In this document: positions 52,001-63,510 of the stretch, piece after piece | How the letters are laid out: every line of letters begins with the position of its first letter | How positions within the stretch are numbered: position 1 is the first letter of the stretch | Assembly (NCBI GenBank): GCA_945881875.1 | Contig: CAMCVH010000001.1 | Span: forward strand, 248,001-312,000 | From: Polynucleobacter meluiroseus | Lineage (GTDB): Bacteria > Pseudomonadota > Gammaproteobacteria > Burkholderiales > Burkholderiaceae | Direction: 5' to 3' | DNA: 64,000 nt | The notes under the pieces: model-generated | Seen by the model: the letters and a program-made list of their open reading frames with translations, nothing else | What the model was told of the DNA's origin: nothing | Databases searched by the model: none | Translations under genes and position numbers: made by a program

Positions 52001-52614
52001 TACGGCAATGCCGATCCCATTGGGAACAAATCAATCAAGCCGCCGCGAAGACTGTATTCGCCGGGGCGAACAACGGCACTGACAGGGTCATAGCCAGCTT
52101 GCTGTAATTGAAGTCTCAAAGCTTTCTCATCAAGCTTGTCACCTTTTTTAAAGAAAAAGGTATGAGCGGCTAAAAAGCTGGGTGGGCCTAGTTTTTGAAT
52201 TGCCGTGGTTACCGGCATTAGAACAATATCGCAGGCACCAATTAAAAGTTCATGCAATGTGGCTAAACGCTCTGATACCAAATCTTGGTGTGGTGAGAAA
52301 GCGTCATACGGGAGGATTTCCCAATCAGGGAGCAGGCGCACAGTTAAGTGGGGTGCAAATACCGGAATCTCTTCTTGGAGGCGCGCTGCATCTAAAGCAT
52401 TGGCACAAAGTACGATCATGACAGAGAAGGAAGTTCTATGCGCTAGGGCTTGCTGGGCAATCACAGCGGCATCTGCAGAGCCAATCAGCTGTGAAACGGT
52501 TAAGCGCTGCCCAACCCGGGGTCCCGGGAGGGGGGGTGACCATGTCACCTGACTCGTGGCCTCTAAATCAGCCGATAACTTCTGCATAAGCGTCTCATTA
52601 TAGAATTGAGGCAT
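49036..52614 (-). CDS. mfd: transcription-repair coupling factor
   Basis: 1192 aa; RID region DPVVHAEHGIGRYQG, SF2 helicase GDVGFGKTEVALRA, DEEHRFGV. Confidence 0.97.
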   Translation of the reverse strand: MPQFYNETLMQKLSADLEATSQVTWSPPLPGPRVGQRLTVSQLIGSADAAVIAQQALAHRTSFSVMIVLCANALDAARLQEEIPVFAPHLTVRLLPDWEILPYDAFSPHQDLVSERLATLHELLIGACDIVLMPVTTAIQKLGPPSFLAAHTFFFKKGDKLDEKALRLQLQQAGYDPVSAVVRPGEYSLRGGLIDLFPMGSALPYRIDLFGDEIDQIRSFDPDTQRSLFPVQEVRLLPGHEFPMDEESRTAFRGRWREVFDGDPTRCSIYKDIGLGIPSAGIESYLPLFFEGSATVFDYLPLSKGPVWLGIHGDLETNVRGFWQDTQQRYNFLKHDSARPVLDPKQLYLQNDELFSLLKPFARLQLQNIGSDKNVGNDASSEELVTDIAFLHLPDIAVNRKEADPIVKLKHLASTTNSRILISTDSAGRRETVRQLLEENGLHVHQADSLADFLISDSPLGITHSTIHDGFVSTAAQLIIITETELFAASARVRRKGKDKEASNVDTLVRDLSELKVGDPVVHAEHGIGRYQGLILLDVGHGEEEYLHLLYAHAAALYVPVQQLQLISRYAGSDPDTAPLHQLGSGQWEKAKRKAAQQIRDTAAELLNLYAARALRKGHAFEFSAHDYEAFADGFGFEETADQTAAIAAVIQDMTSDKPMDRLICGDVGFGKTEVALRASFLAVMGGKQVAILAPTTLLAEQHAETWKDRFADWPVKIVELSRFKTAKEVKAALDAMAKGDADIVIGTHKLFSADVKFPRLGLVIIDEEHRFGVRQKEALKTLRAEVDILMLTATPIPRTLGMALEGLRDFSVIATAPQKRLAIKTFVRRESDGIIREAVLREIKRGGQVYFLHNEVDTIENRRQSLEKLLPEARIVVAHGQMHERDLERVMRDFVTQRSNVLLCTTIIETGIDVPTANTIIMHRADKFGLAQLHQLRGRVGRSHHQAYAYLTVPDPEALTKQAKLRLDAIQAMEELGSGFYLAMHDLEIRGAGEVLGDKQSGDISEIGFQLYTEMLNKAVKSLKSGKEPDLMAPMEIITDITLGVPALLTNNYCPDVHERLSLYKRLASVETHEKLIDIREELVDRFGELPEQALSLFETHRLRLNMARLGIKKIDANPVQITIQFIPNPPIDPIKIIQLVQTNKRVQLNGQDKLKILPADKEAFITFAQRLEAIRQLFKHLGDTVVKEIK

Positions 52615-53380
52615 GAATCCTGCTCAAATACCTTTAGACAAGACATTTTCTTTGCATGTGCTCATACCTTGTGCAGGAACAGGCAGTCGCATGGGGCTGC
52701 CAATTCAGCAAGTCCCAAAGCAATTCCAACAGCTAGCAGGCAAGCCAATGGTGATGCACTCTGTGCAAACATTCTTGGATATGCCAGAGATAAATAGTCT
52801 TTGGGTGGGTGTAACGCCAGATCTTAATAATTTAGAAGAATTCATTTCATCGAATGATCCACGTCTTAAGATCAGTTCAACTGGCGGCGACAGTCGTCAT
52901 GAGACTGTTCTTCAAACTTTGAAGGCAATGTTAGAAGCGGGCATATCTGCTGATGACTGGGTCTTGGTGCATGATGCTGCCAGACCTGGTTTAACGATTG
53001 AAGCAGCTAGACGATTAATTCAAGCAGTGACCGAGCAGGGCTTTGTTTCAGGTGGCATCTTAGCAATGCCAATGGCCGACACGTTGAAGCTAGTTTCTCC
53101 ATCGAACCCTGACTGTATTGGTAAGACATTGCCTCGTGATGGCTTATGGTTAGCTCAAACTCCTCAAATGTTCCGCCTCCAAGCTCTCAGTGAAGCTTTG
53201 CAAGAGGCTCTAAATACCAAATCTGAAGTCACTGATGAAGCCAGTGCTATGGAGCGAGCAGGTTGTGAGCCCTTATTAGTTCCTGGTGAGTGGCGCAATT
53301 TAAAAGTGACATATCCACAAGATTGGTCTTTAATGGATGATCTACTTAGTTTGAAAAATACTTTGAAAAAAACATCATGA
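52613..53380 (+). CDS. ispD: 2-C-methyl-D-erythritol 4-phosphate cytidylyltransferase
   Basis: [21 protein letters not shown]...VHDAARP. Confidence 0.94.
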   Translation: MNPAQIPLDKTFSLHVLIPCAGTGSRMGLPIQQVPKQFQQLAGKPMVMHSVQTFLDMPEINSLWVGVTPDLNNLEEFISSNDPRLKISSTGGDSRHETVLQTLKAMLEAGISADDWVLVHDAARPGLTIEAARRLIQAVTEQGFVSGGILAMPMADTLKLVSPSNPDCIGKTLPRDGLWLAQTPQMFRLQALSEALQEALNTKSEVTDEASAMERAGCEPLLVPGEWRNLKVTYPQDWSLMDDLLSLKNTLKKTS

Positions 53381-53871
53381 GCGTTTCATCATTCCCATAC
53401 CGTATTGGCCAAGGCTACGATATTCATGCTTTAGTTCTTGATCGCGACTTAATCTTGGGCGGCGTGAAAGTTCCTCACACGCACGGTCTATTAGGTCATT
53501 CCGATGCCGATGCGTTATTGCATGCTATTACAGACGCTTTATTGGGAGCTGCTGCTTTAGGCGATATTGGTCGCCATTTCCCAGACACTGACGCTAAGTA
53601 TAAAGATGCTGATAGCCGCGTATTACTTAAATCAACTGCATCACTGATTCAGGCTGCCGGTTATCAAGTCGGTAATGTTGATGCGACGATCATTTGTCAG
53701 GCCCCGAAGATGGCTCCTCATATTCCAGCGATGGTCATGAATATTGCAAAAGACCTAGGCATTGATCCTAGTCAAGTAAACGTCAAAGCTAAAACCAATG
53801 AAGGCTTAGGTTATTTAGGTCGAGGTGAGGGGATTGCAGTGCAATCAATAGTGATGCTCTACAAGAACTAA
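53377..53871 (+). CDS. ispF: 2-C-methyl-D-erythritol 2,4-cyclodiphosphate synthase
   Basis: [11 protein letters not shown]...[28 protein letters not shown]. Confidence 0.96.
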   Translation: MSVSSFPYRIGQGYDIHALVLDRDLILGGVKVPHTHGLLGHSDADALLHAITDALLGAAALGDIGRHFPDTDAKYKDADSRVLLKSTASLIQAAGYQVGNVDATIICQAPKMAPHIPAMVMNIAKDLGIDPSQVNVKAKTNEGLGYLGRGEGIAVQSIVMLYKN

Positions 53872-53900
53872 ATTCTTTTTCTGAGATAAGTATCAAAATA

Positions 53901-53929
53901 AAAAAGCGCTCTAATTCAGAGCGCTTTTT
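53901..53929. terminator. bidirectional Rho-independent terminator
   Basis: AAAAAGCGCTCT aattc AGAGCGCTTTTT between convergent ispF and FKBP genes. Confidence 0.9.
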
Positions 53930-53949
53930 ACTTACTTGCTTAATGGTCC

Positions 53950-54297
53950 TTAAACAGCTAATAACTCAACTTCAAAAAGAAGTGTGGCATTAGGTGGAAT
54001 CACGCCACCAGCACCAGAAGCGCCATAGCCTAATTCTGAAGGAATCACCAAGCGCCGTGTGCCACCGATTTTCATGCCCTGAACACCTTCATCCCAACCA
54101 CGAATAACCATGCCGCCACCCAAAGGAAACTCAAATGGATCATTACGATCTTTGCTTGAGTCAAACTTTTGACCCTGTTGTTCGTTCTCATAGAGCCAGC
54201 CTGTGTAGTGAACTGAAACGTAATTGCCTTTTTTAGCTTCTTCGCCAGAACCAATCACTGTATCTTCGTATTGCAAACCTGATGGAGTCGTAATCAT
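53950..54297 (-). CDS. FKBP-type peptidyl-prolyl isomerase
   Basis: VSVHYTGWLYE...GMKIGGTRRLVIPSELGYG. Confidence 0.93.
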   Translation of the reverse strand: MITTPSGLQYEDTVIGSGEEAKKGNYVSVHYTGWLYENEQQGQKFDSSKDRNDPFEFPLGGGMVIRGWDEGVQGMKIGGTRRLVIPSELGYGASGAGGVIPPNATLLFEVELLAV

Positions 54298-54306
54298 TTG
54301 TTTCCC

Positions 54307-54741
54307 TTATTTTTTAAGACTATCTCTAATTTCTCTGAGCAACTGAATATCTTCTGGAGTTGGTGGAACTTCAGTAGCTGCTTCAGCTTCATCCTGAAGT
54401 TTAATGCGATTAATGATTTTGACCATTTGAAAAATAATGAAGGCCAAGATAACAAAGTTCAAAGTGATCGTTAAAAAGTTGCCATAAGCAAATAATGGAA
54501 CACCAGCCTTTTTAAGAGCATCGATGGTGTGGGGAACATTGTCAGGAGCTGTGCCAAGGACAATAAACAAGTTAGAAAAATCTAATTTGCCACCAATTAA
54601 CCAAGCAACAAAGGGCATAAACACGTCGCCTACAACGGAATCAACGATTTTGCCAAAAGCTCCACCAATGATGACACCCACTGCTAGGTCAATGACATTG
54701 CCACGAACGGCGAATGCGCGGAATTCTTGAATCATTTTCAT
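54307..54741 (-). CDS. mscL: large-conductance mechanosensitive channel
   Basis: [31 protein letters not shown]. Confidence 0.95.
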   Translation of the reverse strand: MKMIQEFRAFAVRGNVIDLAVGVIIGGAFGKIVDSVVGDVFMPFVAWLIGGKLDFSNLFIVLGTAPDNVPHTIDALKKAGVPLFAYGNFLTITLNFVILAFIIFQMVKIINRIKLQDEAEAATEVPPTPEDIQLLREIRDSLKK

Positions 54742-55027
54742 GGGGTTAACCTTAAGCTTGAATATTGGAAAACCTTATTTTGACATCATAAAGCCCAATA
54801 GCTAGCAAGCTCTTAGGTTAATCGGCTTTAATGAATGCACCATTCATGACATTTTCATGAAGGCGTCCCGGTTCTAAGTCATTGATTTATCAGGAATAGG
54901 GCAAACGGCAATGCCTCAAATTGGTCGCTCTCATGTAGAATAGTGAGCTTTTGTGAAGTACTACTGAAGGTGGCAGGCCAAAACAAGGACTTGCCCCTAT
55001 TTTAATTAGCTTAAACGGGATACCAGC

Positions 55028-56362
55028 ATGTCTGTAACGATTGAAAACCTCGGCAACTTAGACCGCAAACTAACGATCAGCTTTCCAAAGGCTGATACAG
55101 CAAAAGCCCGCACTGCGCGCTTACAAAAATTATCAAAGACAGTCAAAATGGCTGGCTTTCGTCCTGGCAAAGTTCCCATGAAAATGGTTGAGGCTCAGTA
55201 CGGTATGCAAGTTGACTTCGAAGCTCAATTTGATCATGCAACGAATCTCTTTTATGACATCGTTAAAAAACAAGAATTAAAGATTGCTGGTCAACCTAGT
55301 CTTGAGCCAAAGAGCGACATGACAGCAGACCCAGTTCTATACGACGCAAAATTTGAAGTTTTCCCAGAAGTAAAAATGGGCGACTTAACAAAGGCAGAAA
55401 TCACTCGTTATTCAACAGAAGTTAGCGAAGCCGAAATTGATAAAACATTAGAGGTGCTTCGTAAGCAACGCGTTCATTACCATGCACGTGGTGAAGAGGG
55501 TGAACACGGTAATGGTGGCGCTAATACAGCAGCACAAACGGGCGACCAAGTCACAGTGGACTTCGTAGGTAAGATCGACGGCGTTGAATTCTCTGGTGGT
55601 AAAGCCGAGAACTTCACTTTTGTATTGGGCGAAGGCCGCATGTTGCCTGAGTTTGAAACAGCTTCATTAGGTCTTAAAGCAGGCGAGTCTAAGGTTTTCC
55701 CGTTAGCTTTCCCGGCTGATTACCACGGTAAAGACGTCGCTGGTAAGACTGCAGATTTCACAGTAACAGTGAAAAAAGTGGAGTGGCCACATTTGCCAGA
55801 AGTGAATGATGAGTTTGCTAAATCATTGGGAGTTACTGATGGCGTTGCCAAAATGCGTGAAGAAGTTCGTACGAACTTAACGCGTGAAGTGAAGCGTCGC
55901 ACTCAAACTCTATTGAAGAGCCAAGTAATGGAGTCTTTAACTAAGATTTGTGAGTTAGATGTGCCTAAAGGTTTGGCAGCACAAGAACAAGAGCGTTTGA
56001 TTGCAAATGCTCGCCAAGATTTGGCAGCTCGTGGTATTCCAAACGCTAAAGATGCACCGATTCCTGCAGAATTGTTTACAGCGCAAGCTGAGCAACGTGT
56101 GAAATTGGGCTTGATCTTGAATGAATTGGTGAAGAAAGAGAAATTAGAAGCTAAACCAGATCAAATCAAGGCTGAGATTGAAGAACAATCATCTAGCTAC
56201 GAAGATCCAAAAGAAGTGATGCGCTGGTATTACAGTGATCCTAAGCGTTTGGCCGATGTTGAGGCGCTTATTCTCGAGAATAACGTTGTGGCTTACGTGA
56301 GTGGATTAGCCAAGGTGACTGAAAAAGCAGTAAGCTTTGAAGAATTGAGTCAGATTCAATAA
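55028..56362 (+). CDS. tig: trigger factor
   Basis: [17 protein letters not shown] ribosome-binding loop, FKBP domain; followed by clpP-clpX-lon. Confidence 0.96.
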   Translation: MSVTIENLGNLDRKLTISFPKADTAKARTARLQKLSKTVKMAGFRPGKVPMKMVEAQYGMQVDFEAQFDHATNLFYDIVKKQELKIAGQPSLEPKSDMTADPVLYDAKFEVFPEVKMGDLTKAEITRYSTEVSEAEIDKTLEVLRKQRVHYHARGEEGEHGNGGANTAAQTGDQVTVDFVGKIDGVEFSGGKAENFTFVLGEGRMLPEFETASLGLKAGESKVFPLAFPADYHGKDVAGKTADFTVTVKKVEWPHLPEVNDEFAKSLGVTDGVAKMREEVRTNLTREVKRRTQTLLKSQVMESLTKICELDVPKGLAAQEQERLIANARQDLAARGIPNAKDAPIPAELFTAQAEQRVKLGLILNELVKKEKLEAKPDQIKAEIEEQSSSYEDPKEVMRWYYSDPKRLADVEALILENNVVAYVSGLAKVTEKAVSFEELSQIQ

Positions 56363-56412
56363 GTGTTAAAAGTACTGAATCAAACCAACGAATCCTAGGA
56401 AAAGATAAATAT

Positions 56413-57033
56413 ATGAACAACACTAATAACAACGTACTGGACACTCAAGCTTTGGGTATGGTTCCCATGGTTGTAGAAACATCTGGTCGTGGTGAGCGCG
56501 CTTATGATATTTATTCACGCTTATTAAAAGAACGCGTTGTTTTCTTGGTAGGTGAAGTAAATGATCAAACTGCCAACGTGGTGATTGCTCAATTACTTTT
56601 CTTAGAAAGCGAAAACCCAGACAAAGATATTTCTTTGTACATTAACTCTCCTGGTGGTTCTGTTTCTGCTGGTTTAGCAATCTACGACACGATGCAATTC
56701 ATCAAACCTGATGTGAGTACTTTGTGTATGGGTATGGCTGCCAGTATGGGCGCATTCCTATTAGCTGCAGGCGCTAAAGGGAAGCGTTTCTCATTGCCTA
56801 ATTCACGTGTGATGATTCACCAGCCTTTAGGTGGTGCACGTGGTCAAGCCTCTGATATCGAAATTCAAGCACGTGAGATTCTTTACTTGCGCGAGCGTTT
56901 GAACAAGATTTTGTCAGAGCGCACGGGTCAAACTATTGAAACGATTGCTAAAGATACTGATCGTGATAACTTCATGTCAGCTGAGATGGCCAAAGAGTAT
57001 GGCTTGATCGATCAAGTGATTGAAAAGCGTTAA
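56413..57033 (+). CDS. clpP: ATP-dependent Clp protease proteolytic subunit
   Basis: [28 protein letters not shown]. Confidence 0.97.
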   Translation: MNNTNNNVLDTQALGMVPMVVETSGRGERAYDIYSRLLKERVVFLVGEVNDQTANVVIAQLLFLESENPDKDISLYINSPGGSVSAGLAIYDTMQFIKPDVSTLCMGMAASMGAFLLAAGAKGKRFSLPNSRVMIHQPLGGARGQASDIEIQAREILYLRERLNKILSERTGQTIETIAKDTDRDNFMSAEMAKEYGLIDQVIEKR

Positions 57034-57079
57034 TCAAAAGTCATTAGAAAAATAACATCAATAATAAAAACAAACAGCT

Positions 57080-58369
57080 ATGAGCGAAACAACTACTGCA
57101 ACCGACAAGCCACTCTTTTGTTCTTTCTGTGGCAAAAATCAGCACGAAGTTAAAAAGCTTATTGCTGGACCTAATGTTTTTATTTGTGATGAATGTATTG
57201 ATCTATGTACGGACATCATTACGGAAGAAGCTGGTAAGGCTGTCAAAGAGGGTGTGCGTGAAGGTTTGCCAACACCCCATGAGATTCGTGCCAGTTTGGA
57301 TCAATATGTGATTGGTCAAGATCACGCTAAGAAACAACTCGCTGTTGCTGTTTATAACCACTACAAGCGTCTTAAGCATATTGAGACAACGGGTGCTGGC
57401 AAAAACAAAAAGACTGTTCACAACGGTATTGAATTAGCTAAAAGTAATATTCTTTTAATCGGTCCAACGGGATCCGGTAAAACTTTATTGGCTCAAACAT
57501 TAGCAAGATTATTGGATGTGCCATTTGTGATTGCAGATGCAACCACCTTAACTGAAGCTGGTTATGTGGGTGAAGACGTTGAAGCGATCATTCAGAAGTT
57601 ATTGCAAGCTTGTGACTACGATAAAGAAAAAGCGCAGCGCGGTATTGTTTATATCGACGAGATCGACAAGATCTCTCGTAAGTCAGATAACCCATCGATT
57701 ACGCGCGACGTATCGGGCGAGGGCGTTCAGCAAGCATTACTTAAACTAGTTGAAGGTACGATGGCGTCTGTGCCGCCACAGGGTGGTCGTAAACATCCTA
57801 ATCAAGATTTCTTGCAAGTCGATACGACCAACATTCTATTTATCTGCGGTGGCGCTTTTGATGGTTTAGAAAAAGTCATTCAGCAACGTACAGTTACTGC
57901 CGGTATCGGTTTTGGTGCTCAGGTGCGTGGTAAAGATGATCGTTCTATCTCAGAGCTATTAAAAGAAGTTCAGACAGAAGACTTGATCAAGTTTGGTTTG
58001 ATTCCAGAATTGATTGGTCGTTTGCCAGTGGTTGCGACATTAACGCAATTAGATGAAGCAGCTTTGATCCAAATCTTGACTGAACCTAATAATGCTCTTG
58101 TAAAGCAGTACCAAGCTTTACTCGATATGGAAGGTGTTGAGCTTGAGATTCGTGAAAATGCTTTAGGTGCTATTGCTAAAAAAGCGATTGCTCGTAAAAC
58201 GGGTGCCCGTGGTCTACGTTCTATCATTGAACATGCCTTGATGGATGTGATGTATGACTTACCAAGTCTTGAGAACGTGAAGCGTGTCGTGATTGATGAG
58301 AACACCATCAACGGTGACGGTAAACCTTTGATGCTTTATCAAGAAGCTTCGGAGAAGCTAGCTTCTTAA
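57080..58369 (+). CDS. clpX: ATP-dependent Clp protease ATP-binding subunit ClpX
   Basis: [11 protein letters not shown] zinc domain, [15 protein letters not shown]. Confidence 0.97.
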   Translation: MSETTTATDKPLFCSFCGKNQHEVKKLIAGPNVFICDECIDLCTDIITEEAGKAVKEGVREGLPTPHEIRASLDQYVIGQDHAKKQLAVAVYNHYKRLKHIETTGAGKNKKTVHNGIELAKSNILLIGPTGSGKTLLAQTLARLLDVPFVIADATTLTEAGYVGEDVEAIIQKLLQACDYDKEKAQRGIVYIDEIDKISRKSDNPSITRDVSGEGVQQALLKLVEGTMASVPPQGGRKHPNQDFLQVDTTNILFICGGAFDGLEKVIQQRTVTAGIGFGAQVRGKDDRSISELLKEVQTEDLIKFGLIPELIGRLPVVATLTQLDEAALIQILTEPNNALVKQYQALLDMEGVELEIRENALGAIAKKAIARKTGARGLRSIIEHALMDVMYDLPSLENVKRVVIDENTINGDGKPLMLYQEASEKLAS

Positions 58370-58430
58370 TAGAAACTATAATTAGTTCAAATACTGCAAT
58401 ATTGACTCAGAAATACCCAAAAAATTATTA

Positions 58431-58457
58431 AAAAACTCCTAAATCAGGAGTTTTTTG
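58431..58457 (+). terminator. Rho-independent terminator after clpX
   Basis: AAAAACTCCT aaatc AGGAGTTTTTT. Confidence 0.9.
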
Positions 58458-58621
58458 GTTTCTGAGCCATAGTTATTGGGTAATGAATATTCATTAATTC
58501 GCTAAAAATAGCATTTTTTACTAAATTTCTTCACTTTTACCCTTGTTTTTGAGCAAAACAGACCCAAATTAGATGTATTCTTACCTTGTAGGAAATTACA
58601 AACACAATTTGGAGATTAACC

Positions 58622-61048
58622 ATGCCTGGTGACTTGTTACTTCCTTCTGAACCCATCCAACTGCCATTGTTGCCGTTGAGAGATGTGGTGGTATTCCCGC
58701 ACATGGTCATTCCATTGTTTGTGGGTAGACCAAAATCTATTAAAGCTCTTGAAGCTGCCATGGAAAGTGGCAAAAGCGTTCTATTGGTCGCTCAAAAAAC
58801 TGCTGCTAAGGATGAGCCTGAAGTAGAAGATTTGTATACGGTAGGTTGTATTGCAAAGATTTTACAAATGCTCAAACTACCAGACGGTACTGTGAAGGTC
58901 CTTGTTGAAGGTACCCAGCGTGCTGATGTGAGCGATGTTGAGGATAGCTTAGAGTATTTCATGTGCGAAGCCATGCCACATGAATCAGTTTCAACAGATG
59001 TTCCTGAGATTGAGGCCTTGCGTCGTGCTGTGGTTTCTCAATTTGACCAATACGTCAAACTCAATAAAAAAATTCCTCAAGAAGTCTTAGCGACTTTGCA
59101 AGGCATTGATGATGCTGCTCGTTTAGCAGACACCATCTGTTCACACTTACCGATCAAGCTTGATCAAAAACAACGCTTATTGGAACTAGCAACTGTCGTT
59201 GAACGCTTAGAAGCCATCTTGGCCCATCTTGAGAGCGAAATCGACATTCTTCAAGTTGAAAAACGCATCCGTGGTCGCGTGAAGCGTCAGATGGAAAAGA
59301 GTCAGCGTGAGTACTATTTGAATGAGCAAGTTAAAGCTATTCAAAAAGAACTAGGTGAAGGTGAAGATGGTGCGGATATCGAAGAACTCGAGAAACGTAT
59401 CAAAGCTGCCAAGATGCCTAAAGAAGCTCAAAAGAAAGTTGATGGCGAAATGAAGAAGTTGAAGTTGATGTCACCGATGTCAGCAGAAGCTTCTGTGGTT
59501 CGTAATTACATTGAGACTTTGACTAACTTGCCTTGGAGAAAAAAGAGCAAAGTTAATAGTGACTTGACTCATGCTGAGAAGGTTCTTAATGAAGACCACT
59601 ATGGTCTTGATAAAGTTAAAGAGCGTATCTTGGAATATCTCGCGGTTCAACAACGCGTAGATAAAGTCAAAGCTCCTATCCTTTGTTTGGTTGGCCCTCC
59701 AGGTGTTGGTAAGACATCCCTAGGTCAATCAATTGCACGAGCCACCAATCGTAAGTTCGTGCGTATGGCTTTGGGTGGTGTGCGTGATGAATCTGAGATC
59801 CGTGGTCACCGCCGTACTTACATCGGTTCGATGCCAGGCAAGATATTGACCAGCTTGACCAAGGTGGGCGTGCGTAATCCATTGTTCTTATTGGATGAGA
59901 TCGATAAGATGGGTACAGACTTCCGCGGCGATCCAGCAAGTGCGATGCTTGAAGTATTAGATCCAGAACAAAATCATACTTTCCAAGATCACTACGTTGA
60001 GGTGGATTACGACCTATCTGACGTGATGTTCGTGGCAACATCTAATTCATTAAATATTCCAGGTCCGTTATTAGATCGTATGGAAGTGATTCGTTTGGCG
60101 GGTTACACCGAAGACGAAAAAACACATATTGCAATGAGTTATTTAATGCCTAAACAGATCAAAGGTAATGGTTTGAAAGCTGGCGAGATCGTCATCGAAG
60201 AATCTGCTATTCGCGACATTATTCGTTACTACACTCGCGAGGCAGGTGTGCGTTCTTTAGAAAGAGAAATCAGCAAGATCTGCCGTAAGGTCGTCAAGCT
60301 ATTGCTCTTGAAAAAAGAAGCGGCACCGATCAAAGTCGATGGCTCGAATCTTGATAAGTTCTTATCTGTGCGCCGTTATGACTTCGGTTTGGCAGCTAAA
60401 GAAAATCAAGTAGGGCAAGTGACTGGTTTAGCTTGGACTGAAGTAGGTGGCGATCTATTAACGATTGAAGCTGCTGTGATGCCTGGTAAAGGCAACACCA
60501 TCCGTACCGGTTCTTTAGGTGATGTGATGAAAGAATCTGTTGAAGCTGCTCGCTCTGTAGTTCGTGCACGTGGCCGTAAATTAGGTATTTCTGAAGAAGC
60601 GTTTGAGAAGAAAGATCTTCACATTCACTTCCCAGAAGGTGCTACTCCTAAAGATGGGCCATCGGCAGGTATTGCGATTACAACTGCTTTAGTTTCTGTT
60701 ATTACAGGCATTCCGGTTCGTGCTGATGTTGCGATGACTGGTGAGATTACATTGCGCGGTGAAGTTCTTCCTATCGGTGGATTAAAAGAAAAACTCCTTG
60801 CTGCCCATCGCGGTGGTATCAAGTTAGTCTTGATTCCTGAAGAGAACGTCAAAGATCTGTCTGATATTCCAGATAATGTCAAAAACGGAATTGAAATAAG
60901 ACCTGTGCGCTGGATTGATCAAGTGTTGGAATTGGCATTAGAGAAAATGCCTGAGCCACTACCTGAGCTGACGGCTGAAGAAATTGCTAAAGCTGCTGAA
61001 GCTATTAAAGCTACAGCAACATCTAGCAGTGAGATTCTGAAGCACTAA
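58622..61048 (+). CDS. lon: endopeptidase La (Lon)
   Basis: [15 protein letters not shown], catalytic [17 protein letters not shown]. Confidence 0.97.
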   Translation: MPGDLLLPSEPIQLPLLPLRDVVVFPHMVIPLFVGRPKSIKALEAAMESGKSVLLVAQKTAAKDEPEVEDLYTVGCIAKILQMLKLPDGTVKVLVEGTQRADVSDVEDSLEYFMCEAMPHESVSTDVPEIEALRRAVVSQFDQYVKLNKKIPQEVLATLQGIDDAARLADTICSHLPIKLDQKQRLLELATVVERLEAILAHLESEIDILQVEKRIRGRVKRQMEKSQREYYLNEQVKAIQKELGEGEDGADIEELEKRIKAAKMPKEAQKKVDGEMKKLKLMSPMSAEASVVRNYIETLTNLPWRKKSKVNSDLTHAEKVLNEDHYGLDKVKERILEYLAVQQRVDKVKAPILCLVGPPGVGKTSLGQSIARATNRKFVRMALGGVRDESEIRGHRRTYIGSMPGKILTSLTKVGVRNPLFLLDEIDKMGTDFRGDPASAMLEVLDPEQNHTFQDHYVEVDYDLSDVMFVATSNSLNIPGPLLDRMEVIRLAGYTEDEKTHIAMSYLMPKQIKGNGLKAGEIVIEESAIRDIIRYYTREAGVRSLEREISKICRKVVKLLLLKKEAAPIKVDGSNLDKFLSVRRYDFGLAAKENQVGQVTGLAWTEVGGDLLTIEAAVMPGKGNTIRTGSLGDVMKESVEAARSVVRARGRKLGISEEAFEKKDLHIHFPEGATPKDGPSAGIAITTALVSVITGIPVRADVAMTGEITLRGEVLPIGGLKEKLLAAHRGGIKLVLIPEENVKDLSDIPDNVKNGIEIRPVRWIDQVLELALEKMPEPLPELTAEEIAKAAEAIKATATSSSEILKH

Positions 61049-61172
61049 GGTATTAAATAAGTATCAAGACCTCTTGGTTATGAGCAACATAACTAAGAGG
61101 AATGTTATTAACCAAGAGTTTGAATAAATTTGCAGCAGTGGTGAAGGTACTGTATAATTCCGTCTTCTCTGT

Positions 61173-61248
61173 GGGTGCTTAGCTCAGTTGGTAGAGCGTC
61201 GCCCTTACAAGGCGAATGTCGGCGGTTCGACCCCGTCAGCACCCACCA
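61173..61248 (+). tRNA. tRNA-Val (anticodon TAC)
   Basis: 76 nt cloverleaf: GGGTGCT acceptor, anticodon loop CTTACAA, GGTTCGACC T-arm, AGCACCCACCA. Confidence 0.95.
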
Positions 61249-61289
61249 CAGATTTCTTCTGACCTTTCTTCGTCAAATCATTAAAACCC

Positions 61290-62741
61290 ATGCTTGAATC
61301 GATTCGTAAGTACCAAAAAATACTGATGGGCATTCTGTTGCTCCTCATCCTCCCATCTTTTGTATTTTTGGGGGTTGAGAGTTACATGGGTGATATCGGC
61401 AAAGACACGACAATAGTCAAAATTGATGGCGCAAATATTACACGTCAAGAGTTAGACAATGCTGTTAAAAACAGAGCTGATAGACTTCAGCAACAAGGTA
61501 GAAAGTTAGATTCTGCCATGTTGAACAGCGTGCCATTTAAACAAACTGTTTTAAGTGAAATAATTGAGCAACGCTTACTAGCCTATGAGATCAAATCACT
61601 GAAGTTGCAAGTAACTCCAGAGGCACTTGCTAAAGATCTAACCCAAATTCCAGAAATACGTTCTTTATACAAAGATGGCCAGTTTGATGCAGCCCGCTAT
61701 AAACAGCTATTAGCTAGTAATCAAATGACGATTGATCAATTTGAAAACGGTCGTCGTTATGAGCTGTTAAGTCGTCAAGTTTTAACTTCAGTCTTAGCCA
61801 CAGGTATTTCTTCTAGAAAAGTAGCTGAAAAGATTTCTCAAGCATTTGAAGTAGAGCGTGAAGTACAGGTGCTGCGCTTTTCACCATCTGACTTTATCTC
61901 CAAGGTCAAACCTACACCAGAAGAATTAGATGCTTTTTATCAAGCGAACATTTCTGCATTCCAATCTCCAGAAATGGTTGATGTTGAATTAGTTCTTTTA
62001 GTTGCTAATGCCAAAGATGATCCAAAAGACTTTGCTGAAAAAGCGGACTTATTTGCCAACCTGGCTTATGAGCAGCCAGATAGCTTAAAACCGGTTGCTG
62101 ATCGTTTGAAGTTAATTATTCAAACTGTGAAAGGCATTACTCGTGCTGGAGCTAAAGGCTTACCTGCCGATCATCCTTTGAATAGTCCAAAATTACTCGC
62201 TAGTGTTTTCAATAGTGATGCCATTAAGAGCCGTCGTAATATCGAAGCTCAAGAAATATCACCTGGCAAGATTGTTGTGGCCCGTGTTGCTAACCATCAA
62301 GCCCAGACAGCGCTACCATTGAGTGCTGTTCAAGCTGAAGTCAACAAGCAAGTCAGTATTCGTTTGGCTGGAGAGTTAGCTAGCAAATCAGCTCAAGAAA
62401 AATTAGAGTCTGCCAAAAAGTCTCCTCAAGATGCGGCGGGATTTTCACCAGCTAAATTAGTTTCTCGTAATAAGCCGACTGATTTAAATGCCCAAGCTAT
62501 GGATGCCGTTATGTCACTGGATGTTGCTCAGTTACCGGCAGTAGTGAGTGCACCGATTAATGGTGGTGGCATGGCGATCTATCGAGTGACTAAAATTCAG
62601 CAGCCATTGAAGGTTGACCCTAAGTTGCGTGCTGAGCAAGCTCAACAAATTGCCCAGCTATCAGCTCAGGCTGAAGGCGCTATTTACTTTGATTCTGTTA
62701 GAGTTAACTCTGGTTTGAAGCAAGTTAATCAAGTTAAATAA
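61290..62741 (+). CDS. ppiD: PpiD/SurA_N-like periplasmic chaperone, parvulin domain apparently missing
   Basis: N-terminal TM anchor SIRKYQKILMGILLLLILPSFVFLG, SurA_N region, PpiD-like C-terminus; downstream of lon and tRNA-Val. Confidence 0.75.
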   Translation: MLESIRKYQKILMGILLLLILPSFVFLGVESYMGDIGKDTTIVKIDGANITRQELDNAVKNRADRLQQQGRKLDSAMLNSVPFKQTVLSEIIEQRLLAYEIKSLKLQVTPEALAKDLTQIPEIRSLYKDGQFDAARYKQLLASNQMTIDQFENGRRYELLSRQVLTSVLATGISSRKVAEKISQAFEVEREVQVLRFSPSDFISKVKPTPEELDAFYQANISAFQSPEMVDVELVLLVANAKDDPKDFAEKADLFANLAYEQPDSLKPVADRLKLIIQTVKGITRAGAKGLPADHPLNSPKLLASVFNSDAIKSRRNIEAQEISPGKIVVARVANHQAQTALPLSAVQAEVNKQVSIRLAGELASKSAQEKLESAKKSPQDAAGFSPAKLVSRNKPTDLNAQAMDAVMSLDVAQLPAVVSAPINGGGMAIYRVTKIQQPLKVDPKLRAEQAQQIAQLSAQAEGAIYFDSVRVNSGLKQVNQVK

Positions 62742-62770
62742 AATCACTTCAATCTTGAACCCTTAAAAAA

Positions 62771-63463
62771 CTAAGGTTTTAATAGTGGTAGCAGCTTAGG
62801 TAATACATTGTCCAGCAAAACAGGCTGGGCTTTTTCATTTGGGTGGATACGATCTGCTTGGAACAACTCCATTTTTGTAGCGACTCCATCTAAGAAAAAT
62901 GGTACATGTGCCACATTTTCAGATTGGGCCAACTTTCCAAACAAGTTAAAAAATTGCGTTGTGTATTCCTGTCCGTAATTAGGCGGGATACGCATACCTA
63001 AAACTAATACTTTTGCACCAATATTCTTTGACGCTTGGATCATTGATTGGAGATTTTTCTCCGTTGCTTTTAGCTGTAAACCGCGTAATGCATCGTTAGC
63101 ACCTAATTCAATAACGACAACCTTAGGTTGGTGTACTTTTAATAACTGTGCCAATCGTGTTTGACCGCCTGCCGTTGTTTCCCCACTGATGCTAGCGTTA
63201 ACAACTTTCCAAGAGGATTGATCACTCTGAAGCTTTTTCTCTAAAAGAGCTACCCATCCAGTGCCTCTTGCAAGACCATACTCGGCAGATAGGCTATCAC
63301 CTAGGATGAGTATGCTGGGGGCAGATGGGTTAGAAGAGGCAGCTGTCTTTTGTGCGAAGACTGGTGCAGATATCAAAGCACTGGCCATAACAGTTAGGCA
63401 AGCAAGGGTAAAGACCATTACTATGTATGAGGTTATTGATTTTATTGAAGCCAACTGATTCAA
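62771..63463 (-). CDS. tesA: GDSL arylesterase/lysophospholipase TesA-like
   Basis: ILGDSLSAEYGLARGTGWVALLEKKL, GANDALRG, DRIHPNEKAQ. Confidence 0.9.
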   Translation of the reverse strand: MNQLASIKSITSYIVMVFTLACLTVMASALISAPVFAQKTAASSNPSAPSILILGDSLSAEYGLARGTGWVALLEKKLQSDQSSWKVVNASISGETTAGGQTRLAQLLKVHQPKVVVIELGANDALRGLQLKATEKNLQSMIQASKNIGAKVLVLGMRIPPNYGQEYTTQFFNLFGKLAQSENVAHVPFFLDGVATKMELFQADRIHPNEKAQPVLLDNVLPKLLPLLKP

Positions 63464-63510
63464 AATATACTCACCATTCTATTTAAACGACTTTTTAAAC
63501 CATATATCTA

